Source: Jiangella alba
GTDB lineage: Bacteria; Actinomycetota; Actinomycetes; Jiangellales; Jiangellaceae
Length of the DNA: 64,000 nucleotides
Reading direction: 5' to 3'
Assembly: GCF_900106035.1 (NCBI RefSeq)
Contig: NZ_FNUC01000003.1
Location: 558,001 to 622,000 of the forward strand
The position numbers and the translations under genes were made by a program. The notes below the pieces were generated by a model. The model was not told the origin of the DNA. It made no database searches and saw only the letters and a list, made by a program, of their open reading frames with translations. This document shows, piece by piece, positions 61,874 through 64,000 of this stretch. How positions within the stretch are numbered: the stretch's first letter is position 1; each line of letters starts with the position of its first letter.

Positions 61874-62431
61874 TCAGCCCTGCCGCACGGGCCGGCCGAG
61901 GCCGTCGACCACTTGGGCGCCCGGCCATGCCGCCAGCACCGGGCCGGGGAGCGCCAGTTTGGAGCCGCGCACCCCGCTGCCGACCACCGCGAAGGGTAGC
62001 GCGGCGACGGCCGGGTCGACCAGGATCGGCCAGTCGGCGGGTAGGCCGATGGGGGTGATGCCGCCGTACTCCATGCCGGTGGACTCGACGGCGGCGTCCA
62101 TCGGCAGGAACGACGCCTTGCGGACGCCGAGGAGCTTGCGCACCACCCCGTTGACGTCGGCCCGCGTGGTCGCGAGCACCATGCAGGCCGCGACGTACGA
62201 GACGCCCTCGCGCTTGCCGGCGACGACGACGCAGTTGGCGGACTCGTCGAGGGCGACGGCGTAGGCGGCGCAGAACTCGGCGGTGTCGGCCAGCGACGGG
62301 TCGATGGGCGCGACGTAGACGGACGGCGCGGCGGGCGAGCCCTCGAGGGCGGACTTCACCGGCCCGCCGAGGAGGTCGGGACGAGACAGCGCCGGCTCCG
62401 CCGCGAGCCGGCCGATCTTCGGAGTTGTCAC
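61874..62431 (-). CDS. YbaK-type aminoacyl-tRNA deacylase-like protein
   Basis: 185 residues. The fold of the YbaK/ProX family is visible: EFCAAYAVALDESANCVVVAG, YVAACMVLATTRADVNGVVRKLLGVRKASF and the GMEYGGITPIGLPADWPILVD stretch. Family members deacylate mischarged tRNAs such as Cys-tRNA-Pro. Length is near 160-185 residues. The gene is divergent from a Nudix hydrolase (26-base gap) and runs towards tRNA-Arg. Confidence 0.85.
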   Translation of the reverse strand: MTTPKIGRLAAEPALSRPDLLGGPVKSALEGSPAAPSVYVAPIDPSLADTAEFCAAYAVALDESANCVVVAGKREGVSYVAACMVLATTRADVNGVVRKLLGVRKASFLPMDAAVESTGMEYGGITPIGLPADWPILVDPAVAALPFAVVGSGVRGSKLALPGPVLAAWPGAQVVDGLGRPVRQG

Positions 62432-62456
62432 CCCCCGATGCTACGGTCCCGTCTTC

Positions 62457-63179
62457 GTGACCCTCTTCCCGCGCCTGCGCGTCTCCGCCTACGTCATCTG
62501 CGCGGACGGCGACGGCCGGCTGCTGCTGTCGCGCTGGATCGGCTACGAGGACGGCCCGCAGTGGTCGCTGGCCGGTGGCGGCCTGGACCCGGTCGAGGAC
62601 CCGCGGCAGGGCGCCCTGCGCGAGGTGTTCGAGGAGACCGGCTACGTGGTCGAGCTGGACGCCCTGCTCGGCGTCGACACCGAGCACTTCGTCAGCCACC
62701 GGCACGTGCCCGGCGGATACGACGGGGTCGACGTGCACGCGGTGCGCATCGTCTACCGCGGCCACGTCGTCGGCGGCGAGCTGACGCACGAGGTCGGCGG
62801 CACCAGCGACCTCGCCGCCTGGCTGACGCGCGAGGAGCTGGCGGCCGAGCCCGCGGTCTCGCTGGTGAAGGCGGGCCTGACGCTGTACGACGACGGCGAC
62901 GGCGTCCCGGTCGCGCCGCACGAACCCCGTCCGGCCCTGCCCGGCGGGGTGCGCGTCGAGCAGCGGGTCGCGGCCTACGGGACCGGGCCGGACGGCGACA
63001 CCGCCGGCGCGCTGCTCGTCCACGGCGCCGACCCCGCCGACGCGGTCCGGGCCGAGTTCCGCACCCAGCACGGCCGCGACGTGACGGTCGGCCGGCCGCG
63101 CGACGCGTCCAGCAGCGTCGAGCCCCTCGGCGACGACGCCGTCCGCTGGACCGTCCGCCTCGACTACGACGTCAGCTGA
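62457..63179 (+). CDS. Nudix hydrolase with C-terminal extension
   Basis: 240 residues from GTG 62457. The Nudix box is GGGLDPVEDPRQGALREVFEETGYVV with the G, E, R-E, E-E and G pattern. About 100 residues after the Nudix core (residues about 140-240) form an extra beta-rich part ending LGDDAVRWTVRLDYDVS. The box and length are consistent with a stand-alone phosphohydrolase; substrate unknown. Its 3' end overlaps the facing methyltransferase by 16 bases. Confidence 0.87.
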   Translation: MTLFPRLRVSAYVICADGDGRLLLSRWIGYEDGPQWSLAGGGLDPVEDPRQGALREVFEETGYVVELDALLGVDTEHFVSHRHVPGGYDGVDVHAVRIVYRGHVVGGELTHEVGGTSDLAAWLTREELAAEPAVSLVKAGLTLYDDGDGVPVAPHEPRPALPGGVRVEQRVAAYGTGPDGDTAGALLVHGADPADAVRAEFRTQHGRDVTVGRPRDASSSVEPLGDDAVRWTVRLDYDVS

Positions 63180-64000
63180 AACCGCCACACGATCGCCACC
63201 GGGCTGCCCTGGTAGGCGGCGTTGGCGGCCTCGGGGATCAGCGGGTGCAGCGCCCAGATGTTCGGCGGGCGGCCCGACGGGGTGAGCGGCGGCGCCGCGC
63301 CCGCGGCGCCGGGCGGGACGCCATCCGGGTCGACGAACGGCGACGGGCGCATCGGCTCTTCGCAGTGACGGACCTCGAAGCCGAGCGGGAGCGCCGCCGC
63401 CAGGTACTCGCTGGCGAGCCTGCTGCGGTTCGGCAGGAAGCCCATGCCGCCGTCCGGCCCGGGCACGACGATCGGCAACCCGATGTCGCCCAGCCTCCCA
63501 CGGGGGTCCGACACCACCAGGGAACCGCCGGGCCGGAGCACGCGGGCGAACTCGGCGAACACCGGCCGCAGGTCGGGAACGTGCGACAGCGCGAGCGCGC
63601 ACACGACGAGGTCGACGCCGTCGTCGGGCAGCGGCAGCGAGGCGAGGTCGCCGGACACGAAGCGGCCCGCCGGGACCTTCGTCCGCGCGACGGCCAGCAT
63701 CTCCGGCGAGCTGTCGACGCCGACGACCTCGTGCCCGAGCCCGGCCAGGTACTCCGCGTGCCGGCCCGTGCCGCAGGCCGCGTCGAGCGCGACCCCCGCC
63801 GGGACGTCGTCCAGCAGGGAGCGGACGATCGGGCCCTCGATGTCGATCAGCTGGTTGCCGGGGGCGTCGTAGCCGCCGGCCCACCAGCCGTACGCCTCGG
63901 CCGACGTCAGCTCCGTCGCCGGACCGCCCGCGCCCAGCTCGTAAGCGTCCTCCAGCAGCGACCGGATCTCGGCCAGCCGCGCGGCGACGAACTCCTCGTC
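63164..64000 (-). CDS. Class I SAM methyltransferase, 5' end beyond the window
   Basis: At least 278 residues visible. The reading frame is open to 64000, and its start lies beyond it. VALDAACGTGRHAEYLAGLGHEVVGVDSSPEMLAVA is motif I/II, FVSGDLASLPLPDDGVDLVVCALALSHVPDLRPVFAEFARVLRPGGSLVVSDP follows, and the segment from LTSAEAYGWWAGGYD precedes it. Ubiquinone/menaquinone methyltransferase-like fold, probably a small-molecule or polyketide-type methyltransferase. The ATG-like site at 63700 would remove motif I, so the gene must start upstream. Confidence 0.88.
   Translation of the reverse strand, partial: DEEFVAARLAEIRSLLEDAYELGAGGPATELTSAEAYGWWAGGYDAPGNQLIDIEGPIVRSLLDDVPAGVALDAACGTGRHAEYLAGLGHEVVGVDSSPEMLAVARTKVPAGRFVSGDLASLPLPDDGVDLVVCALALSHVPDLRPVFAEFARVLRPGGSLVVSDPRGRLGDIGLPIVVPGPDGGMGFLPNRSRLASEYLAAALPLGFEVRHCEEPMRPSPFVDPDGVPPGAAGAAPPLTPSGRPPNIWALHPLIPEAANAAYQGSPVAIVWRFQLTS

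Overview
This window is chromosomal DNA from a very GC-rich actinomycete. The evidence is the strong G/C third-position bias, frequent GTG and TTG starts, Tat signals, actinobacterial families (DUF3618, SAV_915-like, LigD polymerase, AztD-like, DUF6308) and dense short-intergenic packing. I cannot fix the genus from sequence alone; a Jiangella-like or related soil/marine actinomycete is a guess. Three long convergent neighbours end on one shared CTAG. No phage, transposase, rRNA or CRISPR array was seen.

Layout. 0-6.4 kb: a Tat-exported glycosidase-like protein facing an HrpA RNA helicase. 6.6-9.8 kb: a GH65 disaccharide phosphorylase with a beta-phosphoglucomutase-like HAD enzyme. 9.9-15.9 kb: small regulators and enzymes (NmrA-like reductase, RelA/SpoT-domain protein, Lrp/AsnC, SAV_915-like, DUF6308, MarR plus MFS exporter), then tRNA-Leu. 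15.9-24 kb: membrane proteins, Bcp peroxiredoxin, GroES-like protein, FUSC transporter, a tandem-repeat region abutting the 3' end of a LigD polymerase gene, a phosphotransferase, an acidic membrane protein and a small metallopeptidase. 24-29 kb: thiolase with HxlR regulator, DUF2255, a P-loop kinase, an HhH protein, and a SigJ/ECF41-type locus whose sigma gene is frameshifted.

29.4-42.9 kb looks like a genomic island. A 34-bp copy of the 3' end of tRNA-Lys, with encoded CCA, lies at 29368-29404, and the intact tRNA-Lys(CTT) lies at 42811-42883, in the same orientation and with its 3' end facing the insert. The island carries a one-directional polysaccharide-use operon: LacI regulator, polysaccharide pyruvyl transferase-like protein, an LplB/YtcP-type ABC importer with its Tat/lipoprotein binding protein, a secreted heparinase II/III-type lyase, and a cytoplasmic heparinase-type lyase fused in one frame to a Nudix hydrolase. 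Three copies of a TGACGYGACGAT element sit in front of the operon. The likely flow is: secreted lyase cuts an acidic polysaccharide, the ABC system imports oligosaccharides, the cytoplasmic lyase finishes them, with LacI sensing the products.

43-64 kb: an ECF sigma/anti-sigma/ABC operon; CsbD, MarR and YceI genes with clear palindromic operators; a sialidase; an 18-bp-arm inverted repeat; three coiled-coil membrane proteins of similar architecture but different C-terminal domains; tRNA-His and oligoribonuclease; an AztD-like zinc chaperone behind a Zur-like box; GDPD-like, methyltransferase, SDR and PD-(D/E)xK-like genes; tRNA-Arg(TCT); YbaK, Nudix and a methyltransferase that runs off the window.
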